Source: a virus
DNA length: 64,000 nt
Strand: one strand, 5' to 3'
Virus record (IMG/VR): IMGVR_UViG_3300025159_000134
Coordinates: 1 to 64,000 of that record
Positions 24,339 through 33,833 of the stretch are shown piece after piece; the first letter of the stretch is position 1, and each line of letters opens with the position of its first letter. The notes under the pieces were generated by a model that had not been told where the DNA came from, ran no database searches, and worked only from the letters and a program-made list of their open reading frames with translations. Made by a program: the position numbers and the translations under genes.

Positions 24339-25343
24339 ATGAATGATGAATTGAACGAGCTATATAGCTCAAATGAAACGATGGAAATGTCTTTAAGCTA
24401 TAGTAGGATATCAGACTTTGATAGAAATGGTCCTAGAGCTCTAAATACGCGAACAGAAGTAAGTGGCGAAGGTGTTAAAATAGGTTCAGTCACTGATGAT
24501 TGGTTATTTGACCAAGAACACTTTGAAGATAAATACTTTATTTATGATGGTGAAAAACCAACAGCCACATTGGGTAAATTAGTAGATATAATTTTATTAA
24601 ATTATAACGAATTACCTTCAAAAGAAACAATATTAAGAATTATTGAAATTAATGAATTTTGGAAAAGAAGTAAAGAAGAAACTATTCTATCTTATTTTGA
24701 TATTCCAGAATTTTGGGAGTATTTAAATGCTCAATATTTATCTAAAACAAAAACCTTAATAACAGGTAGTGAATTAGAATTAGGTAAAGAATTAGCATCT
24801 ATATTACAAACACATGAATTTTCAAAACATATTTTTAATAATAATTTAACTAGATTAAATCAATATAAATTTGAATTTATTTATAAAAAAATAAAATTTA
24901 GAGGAATAATAGATATGGTATTAATAGACCATGAAAATAAAACAGTACAGCTTATAGATCTTAAAACAGGACAAGATAATGCTGAAAATTTTATGAATAG
25001 TTTTATTAAATATCGTTATTATTTTCAAGAATCTCTTTATATGAAGAGTTTTGATACAATTTGTAAAGATTTAGAATTAGAAGGTTATACACTTTTACCT
25101 TTCCAATTCTTATATATAGGAAGAAAACAAAAATTACCATTAATTTATACCATATCTAATATTTGGCATCATGCAGGTGAATTTGGTTTCACTACTGCAA
25201 GTGGATATGAATATAAAGGTCTTAATGATGTAATTGATGAAATTATTTGGCATTTATCAAATAGAGTATTTGATGTATCCAAAGATATATTTGAAGGACA
25301 AGGTAATGTAAAATTGGATGACCAATTTATTAATATAAAATAA
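24339..25343 (+). CDS. PD-(D/E)XK nuclease (RecB/Cas4-like exonuclease domain)
   Basis: A 334-residue protein. The nuclease core is near residues 175-212: RLNQYKFEFIYKKIKFRG, then IIDMVLID with the first Asp, then VQLIDLKTG with the D-x-K pair, and a downstream YYFQESLYMKSF, the Q-x3-Y-type motif of RecB-like nucleases. The N-terminal SYSRISDFDRNGP resembles the S-x-S-x-x-x-Y/F start of Cas4/RecB-type proteins. No four-Cys cluster is evident. It is expected to act on replication or recombination intermediates. Confidence 0.8.
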   Translation: MNDELNELYSSNETMEMSLSYSRISDFDRNGPRALNTRTEVSGEGVKIGSVTDDWLFDQEHFEDKYFIYDGEKPTATLGKLVDIILLNYNELPSKETILRIIEINEFWKRSKEETILSYFDIPEFWEYLNAQYLSKTKTLITGSELELGKELASILQTHEFSKHIFNNNLTRLNQYKFEFIYKKIKFRGIIDMVLIDHENKTVQLIDLKTGQDNAENFMNSFIKYRYYFQESLYMKSFDTICKDLELEGYTLLPFQFLYIGRKQKLPLIYTISNIWHHAGEFGFTTASGYEYKGLNDVIDEIIWHLSNRVFDVSKDIFEGQGNVKLDDQFINIK

Positions 25344-25346
25344 GAT

Positions 25347-25901
25347 ATGAGTAGTATTAGATATAATAAATCTAAAACATACTTATTACCTTTATTGGCA
25401 AACTTAATAGATATGGAAGCAAGATTTTTTAGTCATTTGATTAATACATATGTTGCAGATGATCAGGGTAAATATAAAAATTGTTTATATATATTACATG
25501 ATTTTTCTTTTAGAAACCCAGAGTTTACAGCATATGAAAATAAAATAATTAAAAATCAATATTTTGTAGAATTAATTGATATAGATAATCAAGTATTATA
25601 TATTTTTAAATTTCCAGAAGAGTATATGAATGAATATAATCATTTTATATTAGGAGAATATTCTCAATTTGGACAAGATGCAAAAAATTTAATATTATCA
25701 TACTTTACAAAAGTATATCAAAATAATCTTAATGCTATTCCATTTTTATTAAAGTTAAAACAAATATTATTTAAAGATAAAACATTAAAAGAGAAAATAG
25801 AAAAAGAATTAGGAGTTAAATTATCTGATGATGCTGAATTGACAGATATGATATCATTAGAAGATGAAACTTTTAATTTAACAAATATAAAACAAAAATA
25901 A
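25347..25901 (+). CDS. Hypothetical protein
   Basis: A 184-residue protein with beta-like N-terminal and central parts (NCLYILHDFSF, YFVELIDIDNQVLYIFKF). An acidic C-terminal half follows, with a helical DKTLKEKIEKELGVKLSDDAEL segment. It starts 3 nt after the nuclease gene, suggesting co-expression. No family recognised. The 60 bases after it (25902-25961) hold no gene and no clear promoter. Confidence 0.55.
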   Translation: MSSIRYNKSKTYLLPLLANLIDMEARFFSHLINTYVADDQGKYKNCLYILHDFSFRNPEFTAYENKIIKNQYFVELIDIDNQVLYIFKFPEEYMNEYNHFILGEYSQFGQDAKNLILSYFTKVYQNNLNAIPFLLKLKQILFKDKTLKEKIEKELGVKLSDDAELTDMISLEDETFNLTNIKQK

Positions 25902-25961
25902 ATATAATATTTATTTAGAATAAAGTGAGTGAGGAATTGTTTTTATAAACAAAAATGACGA

Positions 25962-28622
25962 ATGAATAAAAAATTACTAAAATATTTTAATGGTGATGAC
26001 CTTGCTGCAAATGTGTGGCAAGGTAAATACCAAAAAGAAGGTGAAGAAACACCTGATGATATGCATCATCGAATGGCAAAAGAATTTGCTAGAATAGAAT
26101 ATGATTATATACTTGAAGAAAGAGAAAAATTTAATAATCTTGATAATAAAGAATTTCAATTAGAAGTTAATAAATTATCAGACTATGGAGAAGATTTATT
26201 ATTATTAAATGATGAAGAATTACCAAAAGAAAAATTATTAGATTATTTAGAAGAAAATATATATAATTTATTTAAAGATTTTAAATATATAATACCACAA
26301 GGTTCTATAATGTCTCAATTAGGATCTAATACTATTGGTAGTTTATCTAATTGTTTTGTTATAGGACAACCTGATGATTCTTATGGTGGAATCTTCCAAA
26401 AAGATGAAGAATTAGCTCAATTGATGAAACGAAGAGGTGGAGTAGGAATTGACATTTCAACATTAAGACCTGACGGAACTAAAGTAAGTAATGTAGCTAA
26501 AACATCAACAGGTGCTGTATCATTCATGCATAGATTTTCTAATACTACAAGAGAAGTTGCTCAAGGTGGTAGAAGAGGTGCATTAATGATAAGTATGGAT
26601 ATTAATCATCCAGATATATTAGAATTTATTAAGATTAAAAGAGATTTAACACAAGTAACAGGTGCTAATATTTCAATTAAGCTTAATAATGAATTTATGA
26701 AAGCTGTAGAAAATAATGAAGATTATATTCTTAGGTTTCCTTGTACAAGTTCTTCTAATATAGATTACCCAGACCCTAAACAATTAGAATATAATAGTCT
26801 TTTAAAGGTTATTTCTGATGACCCTGAGAAAGAGAAATATATTAAAAAAATTAAAGCTAAAGAATATTGGGATGAAATTATAAAATCTGCACATAGTGTA
26901 GCAGAACCTGGTATTATGAATTGGGATATAATGTTAGACTATAGTCCAGATAGTGTATATCCTCAATTTAAACAAGTTACAACTAATCCATGTTCAGAAA
27001 TTGCTATGCAAGAATATGATGCTTGTAGATTAATTGCAGTTAATTTATTCAGTTTTGTTGATAATCCTTTTACAGTAAATGCAAAATTTAATATGGATAA
27101 ATTCTATAAAATTAATTATAAAGCAATGCGTCTTAGTGACGATTTAATTGATTTAGAAATAGAACATATTGATAGAATTATTAATAAATTACGAGAAGAT
27201 CCTGAATCTAATGAAATTAAAGCAAGAGAATTAGTTCTTTGGTTAAAGATTAGACAAACAGCTATACAAAGTAGAAGAACAGGATTAGGTTTTACAGCAT
27301 TAGGAGACACTCTAGCAGCTTTAAATATAGATTATGATTCAGAGGAAGCTTTAGAAATTATAAAGCAAATAATGCAAGTTAAAATGCGTTCTGAATTAGA
27401 TTGTACAACTGACTTAGCAATATTAAGAGGTACATTTGAAGGATGGAATAATCAATTAGAATATCCTGATGATAAAGATGATATAACGGTGGGTTCTAAT
27501 ACTTTTTATAAATTTTTACAAATAGAATTTCCAAGTCAATATTTAAGAATGTATGAATATGGACGTAGAAATATTAGTTGGAGTACAGTTGCCCCAACAG
27601 GTACTGTATCTTTATTAACACAAACTACTTCAGGAGTAGAACCATTATTTCAACCCTTCTATACAAGAAGAAAGAAAGTTAATCCTAATGAAGATATTAG
27701 AGTTGATTTTGTAGATGGTAATGGTGATTCTTGGCAAGAATTTCCTGTAATTCATCCTAAATTTAAAGATTGGTTATATTATTATATTGGAAATGCCCCA
27801 CAAGGATATTTAATAGAAGATGTAGATGATATTGAATATTTTGAAACAGTACAATTAGATACATATTTTAAATTATCACCTTGGTATAATTGTACAGCTA
27901 ATGATATAGATTGGGATAAGAGAATTGAAATACAATCTATTATTCAAAAATATATTAGTCATAGTATATCTTCTACTATAAATTTACCTAATGATGTATC
28001 TGAAGAAGAAGTTTCTAATATCTATATGAAATCTTGGGAAAAAGGTTTAAAAGGTATTACAGTATATAGAGATGGTAGTAGAAGTGGTGTATTAGTTTCT
28101 AATAAACCTACTATAACATCTTTTGAATATAAAGATGCTACTAAAAGACCAAGTTGTCTTCCAGTAGATATACATACAATAACAAGTCAAGGAGTTAAAT
28201 GGAATGTAATTATAGGTTTACAAGATAATAAACCTTATGAAGTATTTGCAGTACCATATTTCACTAATGAAACTTCCATGGAACTTTGTAAAAAAGGGAA
28301 AGGAAAGTATAATTTAATTAAATATGGAGAAACATATTCTGAAGATATTACTTCAGAGATGAATGCAGAACAAGAAATAATCACTAGATTAATTTCTACA
28401 TCTCTTCGTCATCGTACAGATATTAAGTTTATTGTAGAGCAATTAGGTAAAACTCACGGAGATATGTTTTCTTTTGCTAAAGTAATTACTAGAGTATTAA
28501 AGAAATATATACCTGAAGGAGCTAAATCTACAATAACTTGTAATGAATGTGGTAGTAATAATGTTATATTTGAAGAAGGGTGTTCAAGATGCCGTTCATG
28601 TGGAAATTCTAAATGCGGGTAA
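25962..28622 (+). CDS. nrdJ: Class II (adenosylcobalamin-dependent) ribonucleotide reductase
   Basis: An 886-residue reductase. Recognisable blocks include SLSNCFVIG (N-terminal redox Cys), RRGGVGIDISTLRP, GGRRGALMISMDINHPDI, TTNPCSEIAMQEYDAC (active-site thiyl Cys with the conserved Glu), RRTGLGFTALGD, and WSTVAPTGTVSLLTQTTSGVEPLF. Near the end is GITVYRDGSRSGVL, then a zinc-ribbon tail (CNECGSNNV, CSRCRSCG) that fits NrdJ-type enzymes. No separate radical-generating NrdB is adjacent. It makes dNDPs or dNTPs for phage replication and would depend on host-derived B12. The gene is uninterrupted. Confidence 0.85.
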   Translation: MNKKLLKYFNGDDLAANVWQGKYQKEGEETPDDMHHRMAKEFARIEYDYILEEREKFNNLDNKEFQLEVNKLSDYGEDLLLLNDEELPKEKLLDYLEENIYNLFKDFKYIIPQGSIMSQLGSNTIGSLSNCFVIGQPDDSYGGIFQKDEELAQLMKRRGGVGIDISTLRPDGTKVSNVAKTSTGAVSFMHRFSNTTREVAQGGRRGALMISMDINHPDILEFIKIKRDLTQVTGANISIKLNNEFMKAVENNEDYILRFPCTSSSNIDYPDPKQLEYNSLLKVISDDPEKEKYIKKIKAKEYWDEIIKSAHSVAEPGIMNWDIMLDYSPDSVYPQFKQVTTNPCSEIAMQEYDACRLIAVNLFSFVDNPFTVNAKFNMDKFYKINYKAMRLSDDLIDLEIEHIDRIINKLREDPESNEIKARELVLWLKIRQTAIQSRRTGLGFTALGDTLAALNIDYDSEEALEIIKQIMQVKMRSELDCTTDLAILRGTFEGWNNQLEYPDDKDDITVGSNTFYKFLQIEFPSQYLRMYEYGRRNISWSTVAPTGTVSLLTQTTSGVEPLFQPFYTRRKKVNPNEDIRVDFVDGNGDSWQEFPVIHPKFKDWLYYYIGNAPQGYLIEDVDDIEYFETVQLDTYFKLSPWYNCTANDIDWDKRIEIQSIIQKYISHSISSTINLPNDVSEEEVSNIYMKSWEKGLKGITVYRDGSRSGVLVSNKPTITSFEYKDATKRPSCLPVDIHTITSQGVKWNVIIGLQDNKPYEVFAVPYFTNETSMELCKKGKGKYNLIKYGETYSEDITSEMNAEQEIITRLISTSLRHRTDIKFIVEQLGKTHGDMFSFAKVITRVLKKYIPEGAKSTITCNECGSNNVIFEEGCSRCRSCGNSKCG

Positions 28623-28623
28623 T

Positions 28624-28812
28624 ATGAAAAGTTATAAAATAGAAACTATTAGATGGATAGAAGGTTATGAACATGAAACATTTATAGTAAAAGCTGAAAC
28701 AGAAGAGATAGCTAAAGCACTTGTATTAAGTGGAGAAGCTGATTCTAATGATGGATGGGTTGATACTAAAAATGGTGAAGCTCTAGAAATTATAAATATT
28801 GAAGAAAATTAA
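28624..28812 (+). CDS. Small hypothetical protein after nrdJ
   Basis: I start at ATG 28624, just after the nrdJ stop, because the longer frame from 28543 lies inside nrdJ. The 62-residue acidic protein has a beta-alpha pattern (YKIETIRWIEGYEHETFIVKA, then EEIAKALVL). It resembles the small 'amino-acid wise' beta-alpha-beta proteins common in phages, but has no assigned function. It is followed 1 nt later by another small gene. Confidence 0.6.
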   Translation: MKSYKIETIRWIEGYEHETFIVKAETEEIAKALVLSGEADSNDGWVDTKNGEALEIINIEEN

Positions 28813-28813
28813 T

Positions 28814-28933
28814 ATGGAAGAAGCTATAAAAAGATTAAAACAATTACTACAATGGAGTGACAGAATAGGTAGTGATGAAATATATGAAATTAAAGAAATT
28901 ATTAATTTATTAGAATCTGAAAATAATATTTAA
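28814..28933 (+). CDS. 39-residue helical micro-protein
   Basis: A short ORF exactly filling the space between two genes (1 nt gap on each side). It encodes MEEAIKRLKQLLQWSD...INLLESENNI, an amphipathic, probably helix-turn-helical peptide. Tight packing and natural composition support translation. Function unknown. Confidence 0.5.
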   Translation: MEEAIKRLKQLLQWSDRIGSDEIYEIKEIINLLESENNI

Positions 28934-28934
28934 T

Positions 28935-29285
28935 ATGGATATAAAAGAATACCAAAAAATAATTGAATTAACAGCTATATATCCAAAAGAAGTTGGATTA
29001 GCATATTGTGCATTAGGTTTAACAGGAGAAGCAGGAGAAGTTGCTGAAAAAGTAAAAAAATTATATAGAGATAATGATTTTTTAAATAAAAAAATCATAT
29101 CAGAAGATATAAAACTTTTATTAAATAAAGAATTAGGCGATGTATTATGGTATATTACAGCTATTAGTAATGAAATAGGTATTTCACTTGAAGATATTAT
29201 GACAGTCAATTATAATAAATTAATTCAACGTCGAACTACAAATACTTTACATGGTAGTGGTGATACTAGAGAAGTAACTAAATAA
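28935..29285 (+). CDS. MazG-like nucleotide pyrophosphohydrolase
   Basis: A 116-residue protein with the MazG helical core. It has LAYCALGLTGEAGEVAEKVKKLYRD (ExxE metal-binding helix, about residues 26-50) and NKELGDVLWYITAIS (ExxD helix, about 68-82). MazG enzymes hydrolyse NTPs or dNTPs to monophosphates, and phage copies are often linked to nucleotide supply or to lowering ppGpp. Position between the ribonucleotide reductase and the helicase supports a nucleotide-pool role. Its TAA overlaps the next ATG. Confidence 0.85.
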   Translation: MDIKEYQKIIELTAIYPKEVGLAYCALGLTGEAGEVAEKVKKLYRDNDFLNKKIISEDIKLLLNKELGDVLWYITAISNEIGISLEDIMTVNYNKLIQRRTTNTLHGSGDTREVTK

Positions 29286-30490
29286 TGAATAATCTTTTAA
29301 AAGATAAAATACAACAAGAAGCATTAAATAAGTGGTTAGAAAGAGGTAAAACTGGAACCTGTGAAATAATTACTGGGCTAGGCAAGACCTTTATTAGTTT
29401 GCATGCATTATATACAATGCCTAGAAATGATGATATTCATCTATTTTTAGCTGAAACTATAAGTAGAAAGGTAGATTTAATAGAAGATATTAAAAAATAT
29501 AATAAAATTTTTAATCGAGATGTTTTAAATGATTATAATCTACAGTTTTATTGTTATCAGACTGTATATAAATGGAAAAATAGACATTTTGGTTTGGTGA
29601 TAGCGGATGAAATTCATGATAGTTTAAGTTTGGCTTATTCTAAATTTTACTTTAATAATACTTATGATGCTATTATAGGACTATCAGCTACTATTATTAA
29701 GAAAACTGAATATATAGTAGATGGGAAAATTATAACTAAGGGTGATTTATTGAACCAAGTTGCTCCTATATGTTATAAATATTCAATGAATAGAGGTCAA
29801 ACTGAAGGAACATCAAGAAAACTAGATGTATATGTAATAGATCATTCATTAGATGATATAAATCCTACTATAAATGCTGGAAATAATAAGAAGAGATTCT
29901 TTCAAACAGAGAAAGCTGCTTATAGTTATTGGGATAAAGAACACAAAAAGTCGTGGTTTATTATAGATAAGGTATTAAAAGATTTAAAGATTAGAATTAC
30001 TGCTAGTAAGCGAACTAATATTTTGTATAATTTAGTATCTAAAATTACTATAGTTAAGAAATTATTAGGTCAATTACAAACTAAAACTATTATATTTGGT
30101 AATAGTTTAGATATATTATTACAAATAACACCTAATGTAGTTAGTTCTTTAAATTCTGAAGCTAAAAATTTACAAATAAGACATGCTTTTGATGATAATA
30201 AAATCAGAGTAATCGCTAGTTTTAAGAAATTAAAACAAGGTGCTAATTTAAAAGATTTAGATAATTGTATTATAATGTCATATTATAGTACAGATAAAGA
30301 CTTAATTCAACGAATTGGAAGACTTCGTGATAATGGTGAAATAGGAAATATATTTATTATACGAACTAAAGAAACCCAAGAAGAAATATGGTTTGAAAGA
30401 ATGATAGAAAATATAAATAATCTAAATCTTATATATTGTACAGATATGGAAGATTGCTTAATAAAATTGAAAAAGAAAAATGAAATATAA
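29285..30490 (+). CDS. SF2 DNA/RNA helicase
   Basis: A 401-residue superfamily 2 helicase. Motif I is ITGLGKTF (about residues 29-36), motif II is ADEIHD (DExH, about 112-117), and motif III is LSATI. In the second RecA domain, KTIIFGNS and ASFKKLKQGANL lead to motif VI QRIGRLRD (about 340-347). It looks complete, with no extra nuclease domain. Likely roles are unwinding recombination or replication intermediates, in the style of UvsW, though substrate specificity cannot be read from sequence. It overlaps the next gene by 11 nt. Confidence 0.82.
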   Translation: MNNLLKDKIQQEALNKWLERGKTGTCEIITGLGKTFISLHALYTMPRNDDIHLFLAETISRKVDLIEDIKKYNKIFNRDVLNDYNLQFYCYQTVYKWKNRHFGLVIADEIHDSLSLAYSKFYFNNTYDAIIGLSATIIKKTEYIVDGKIITKGDLLNQVAPICYKYSMNRGQTEGTSRKLDVYVIDHSLDDINPTINAGNNKKRFFQTEKAAYSYWDKEHKKSWFIIDKVLKDLKIRITASKRTNILYNLVSKITIVKKLLGQLQTKTIIFGNSLDILLQITPNVVSSLNSEAKNLQIRHAFDDNKIRVIASFKKLKQGANLKDLDNCIIMSYYSTDKDLIQRIGRLRDNGEIGNIFIIRTKETQEEIWFERMIENINNLNLIYCTDMEDCLIKLKKKNEI

Positions 30491-31262
30491 TAGAACACTG
30501 GTCGTAGGTGATATTCATGGGGGTTATAAGGCACTATTACAGTGCCTTGAACGCTCTGAATTTGATAAAGAAAATGATTTATTAATATCATTAGGAGATA
30601 TAGCAGATGGTTGGTCGGAAGTTCCAAAATGTATAGAAGAATTATTAACTATAAAAAATCTGATAGCTATTAAAGGTAATCACGATGATTGGGCACATCA
30701 CTGGTTAAAATCTGGTGAAGCTTCTAAAACATGGTTAAATCAAGGTGGAAAGGCAACATTTGATGCATATACTATACATCATCCAGATTTAATGACTAAA
30801 CATAAAAAAGAATTTTTTGATAAACAATTATCTTATTATATAGATGATGATAATAGAGGATTTGTACATGGTGGATTTACTTCTTTTAAAGGATTAGGTC
30901 ATGAACCATATGAATCTAATTATTTTTGGGATAGAGACTTATGGACATTAGCTGTTTTATCACATAAGAGAATATATGAGGGAGGTAATCGTCAAAGTAG
31001 AAGATTTGATGAACATAAAGAAATTTATTTAGGACATACTCCTACAATAATGTGGGATGTAAAACCAACTTATCCTGAATACAATGATATAAACCAAGCT
31101 AAAAATGGTAGAATTACTATTCCAATGAATAGATCTAATATTTGGAATTTAGATACTGCTTGTGGGTATAATGGAAAATTAACAATAATGGATATAGATA
31201 CAAAAGAATATTTTCAAAGTGATTTTGTTAATACTCTATATCCAGATGAAAAAGGAAGATAA
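30480..31262 (+). CDS. Calcineurin-like metallophosphoesterase 1 (PPP type)
   Basis: A 260-residue phosphoesterase with the full PPP-like motif series: VVGDIHGGY (residues about 8-16), LLISLGDIADGW, IKGNHDDW (about 63-70), and later GFVHGGFTSF and LGHTP His motifs. These bind a dinuclear metal centre. Lambda phosphatase-like enzymes of this layout dephosphorylate proteins or 2',3'-cyclic phosphates. It is the first of three metallophosphoesterases in 3.3 kb, alongside an RNA ligase. Confidence 0.85.
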   Translation: MKYNRTLVVGDIHGGYKALLQCLERSEFDKENDLLISLGDIADGWSEVPKCIEELLTIKNLIAIKGNHDDWAHHWLKSGEASKTWLNQGGKATFDAYTIHHPDLMTKHKKEFFDKQLSYYIDDDNRGFVHGGFTSFKGLGHEPYESNYFWDRDLWTLAVLSHKRIYEGGNRQSRRFDEHKEIYLGHTPTIMWDVKPTYPEYNDINQAKNGRITIPMNRSNIWNLDTACGYNGKLTIMDIDTKEYFQSDFVNTLYPDEKGR

Positions 31263-31264
31263 TT

Positions 31265-31942
31265 ATGAAAATATATCATATATCCGATACTCATACATAT
31301 CATGACTTACTGGAAATACCAGAAGGAATTGATATGATTATAGTATCAGGGGATTGTAGTAACCCAAGAAGCCCTTATCTAAATGAACCAGAAATAAGAG
31401 ATTTTATAAATTGGTTGAGAGGATTACCTATTAAATATAAAATATATGTAGCAGGTAATCATGATTCCTCTATTGCAGAAAAATTAATTATTAGACAAGA
31501 TTTTACTGATAGAAATATTATTTATTTAGAAAATGATGGTATTTATATAGAAGGTATAAATATATGGGGCAGTCCATATTCACCTAGTTTTGGTAATTGG
31601 TATTTTATGAAAGATAGAAGTAAACTTCATAAACTTTGGGAACAAATACCAGAAGATACTGATATTTTAATAACACATACTCCACCAAAAGGTGTATTGG
31701 ATTTATCTGAAAACAGAGAGGGAATATTAGAAATGTGTGGTTGTTCTGCTCTACAAAAAAAAGTAAGAAAATTACCTAATCTAAAATTACATTGTTTTGG
31801 ACACATACATAATACTAGAGAAATTATTAATGCTGGTACAATGAAATGGTCTGATAGAGATATTATATTTAGTAATGGTTCTGTAGTAACAGATGGTAGA
31901 TTTGGTAAACTTAGTAGTAATGGTAATATAATAGAAATATAA
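31265..31942 (+). CDS. Calcineurin-like metallophosphoesterase 2
   Basis: A 225-residue protein with ISDTHTYHDL (residues about 6-15), IIVSGDCSNP (about 25-34), VAGNHDSS (about 62-69), DILITHTPP (about 134-142) and LHCFGHIHN (about 175-183). This is a complete metal-binding series of the cytoplasmic MPPED-like branch. It lies 2 nt after the first phosphoesterase and 1 nt before the RNA ligase. Confidence 0.85.
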   Translation: MKIYHISDTHTYHDLLEIPEGIDMIIVSGDCSNPRSPYLNEPEIRDFINWLRGLPIKYKIYVAGNHDSSIAEKLIIRQDFTDRNIIYLENDGIYIEGINIWGSPYSPSFGNWYFMKDRSKLHKLWEQIPEDTDILITHTPPKGVLDLSENREGILEMCGCSALQKKVRKLPNLKLHCFGHIHNTREIINAGTMKWSDRDIIFSNGSVVTDGRFGKLSSNGNIIEI

Positions 31943-31943
31943 A

Positions 31944-33014
31944 ATGTCAAAATTAGCAAGTATACAAAAAATAATTAAACTGTCCCCTATTGAGGGGGCA
32001 GATTTAATTGAAACAGCAACTGTATTAGGTTGGGAAGTTGTAGTAAAAAAAGGTGAATATAAAATTGGTAACTTATGTAGTTATATTCAAATTGATACAA
32101 TAGTTCCTGAATTACCAGAATATGAGTTTTTAAGAGAAAGAAAATTTAGAGTAAAAACAATAAAATTACGTAAACAAATTTCACAAGGACTTATAGTTCC
32201 ATTACCTAATGGTATATGGGAAGAAGGAGATGATATTACAGATATTTTAAGAATAAAGAAATATGAGAAACCTGATAATAATCCTGAAAGATATGAAAAA
32301 CCAAGAATGCCTAAAATATGGTATAAAAAGTGGATATATTTATTCAAATATAATATATTATATAAAACATTTCCATTTTTACGCAAAAAGGTTAGAAGTC
32401 CTTTTCCAAAACATTTAGTATCAATTACTGATGAAGAACGTATACAAAATATACCTCAAGTATTAGAATCTCATGCAGGTAAAGAATTTATTGTAAGTTA
32501 TAAATTAGATGGTAGTAGTATTACAATTATACATTCAAAAGTATTTGGTAAAAGTAAATTTAGAATATGTAGTAGAAGATTTGAATTACATGATAAAAAA
32601 AATGATTGGTATAAAGTATTTAATAATACAGATTTTAAATCTGAAATTTTAAAATTAGTTAAATATTTTAAAACTAATGATATTATTGTACAAGGTGAAG
32701 CTATTGGAAAATTTAATGGTAATCATCATAATTTACCTTCTGAACAAATTAGATTATTTAATATTTATGTCAATGGTAAAAGAATAAATCAGAAAAAATT
32801 TATTGAAGTATGTTATAAAAATAATATACCACACTGTCCAATGTATAAAGAAATTATATTAAATCATACATTAGATGAAGTATTAAAATTAAGTGAAATT
32901 AAAGATTTAATAAATCCTAATGTTGATGCTGAAGGTTTAGTATGGCGATGTGTTGATAATAATACTAGTTTTAAAGTAATCAACAATAAATTTTTATTAA
33001 AATATGAACAATAA
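31944..33014 (+). CDS. RNA ligase (DRB0094/Rnl5-like, with N-terminal OB-type domain)
   Basis: A 356-residue nucleotidyltransferase ligase. The N-terminal about 100 residues (LIETATVLGWEVVVKKGEY, GNLCSYIQIDTIVPELPEY, GLIVPLP) form the OB-like domain seen in DRB0094-type RNA ligases. The catalytic domain has motif I SYKLDGSS (adenylated Lys near 187), IIVQGEAIG (motif III/IIIa region), EGLVWR (motif IV) and a Lys-containing motif V (FLLKYE). It should seal nicks in RNA or RNA-DNA hybrids. It is flanked by three metallophosphoesterases that could prepare RNA ends. Confidence 0.85.
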   Translation: MSKLASIQKIIKLSPIEGADLIETATVLGWEVVVKKGEYKIGNLCSYIQIDTIVPELPEYEFLRERKFRVKTIKLRKQISQGLIVPLPNGIWEEGDDITDILRIKKYEKPDNNPERYEKPRMPKIWYKKWIYLFKYNILYKTFPFLRKKVRSPFPKHLVSITDEERIQNIPQVLESHAGKEFIVSYKLDGSSITIIHSKVFGKSKFRICSRRFELHDKKNDWYKVFNNTDFKSEILKLVKYFKTNDIIVQGEAIGKFNGNHHNLPSEQIRLFNIYVNGKRINQKKFIEVCYKNNIPHCPMYKEIILNHTLDEVLKLSEIKDLINPNVDAEGLVWRCVDNNTSFKVINNKFLLKYEQ

Positions 33015-33213
33015 AACTATTTATTTTCAACCACCAGGAATTAGACCTCAATATTGTGAAGCTGGTATGATTTCAGAAACAGATTCTGATTACATTTGGT
33101 ATTTAGATGAACCTTGTAAAATTTTAATCAGTGAAGTTAAAATTATAGATAATGAAAATGTTATTTATGATAAGAAAAAAAGAACTTACCTTGTTAAAAC
33201 TGAATTAAAATGA
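33004..33213 (+). CDS. Small hypothetical protein
   Basis: A 69-residue beta-rich protein with ATG overlapping the RNA ligase end by 11 nt and an ATGA overlap with the following phosphoesterase. The packing suggests translational coupling. No family recognised. Confidence 0.55.
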   Translation: MNNKTIYFQPPGIRPQYCEAGMISETDSDYIWYLDEPCKILISEVKIIDNENVIYDKKKRTYLVKTELK

Positions 33214-33773
33214 AATTAGAACAACTTTTAGATAAAGACAAAATATTTTTTACTGCTGATACTCATTTTTATCATAAAAATATTATTCATTTTTGTAATA
33301 GACCTTTTAAAGATGTTTATGAAATGAATGATAAAATAATACAAAATTGGAATGAAATAGTTCCAGATGATGGTATAGTATTCCATTTAGGAGATGTAGC
33401 GTTAAAAGCCCCTCAAAAAGGTTTAAATGATATACTACATCAATTAAATGGAACTAAATATCTAATTGTAGGAAATCATGAAAAAAGTGCATTACATACT
33501 GATTATTTAAAATCACATTGGGAAACTATATCAGATATATTAGAAATTAATGTAGATGATGATACTATAAAGCATAAACAACAAAAAATTGTATTATGTC
33601 ATTATCCAATGTTAGCATGGAATGGTTCTCATAGAGGTAGTTGGAATTTATTTGGTCATTCTCATGGTAATTTAGGTAAAAATCATGCTAAAGCTCAACT
33701 TGATGTTGGTGTAGATTGTCATAATTTTTATCCTATATCATATGAAGAAGTAAAAAATAAAATAAATATATAA
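33210..33773 (+). CDS. Calcineurin-like metallophosphoesterase 3 (phage type)
   Basis: A 187-residue protein with FFTADTHFYHKNI (residues about 12-24), VFHLGDVAL (about 58-66), IVGNHEKS (about 87-94), VLCHYPML (about 128-135) and FGHSHGN (about 148-154). This compact layout is common in phage and bacterial phosphoesterases annotated as hydrolases of small phosphoesters. It is the last plus-strand gene, ending 2 nt before the convergent terminator. Confidence 0.85.
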   Translation: MKLEQLLDKDKIFFTADTHFYHKNIIHFCNRPFKDVYEMNDKIIQNWNEIVPDDGIVFHLGDVALKAPQKGLNDILHQLNGTKYLIVGNHEKSALHTDYLKSHWETISDILEINVDDDTIKHKQQKIVLCHYPMLAWNGSHRGSWNLFGHSHGNLGKNHAKAQLDVGVDCHNFYPISYEEVKNKINI

Positions 33774-33775
33774 AA

Positions 33776-33830
33776 AAAGGGATACTATTAATTTAGTATC
33801 CCTTTATTTTTTTTAGACTTTTTTTTAGAC
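33776..33830. terminator. Bidirectional intrinsic terminator between the convergent arms
   Basis: Positions 33776-33787 (AAAGGGATACTA) and 33794-33805 form a perfect 12-bp stem with a 6-nt loop. A-rich sequence precedes it and an eight-T run follows, so it can terminate transcription from either side. Immediately to the right, TTTTTTTTAGAC is repeated twice in tandem (33807-33818, 33819-33830). The convergent genes stop at 33773 (plus) and 33834 (minus). Confidence 0.9.
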
Positions 33831-33833
33831 CTT

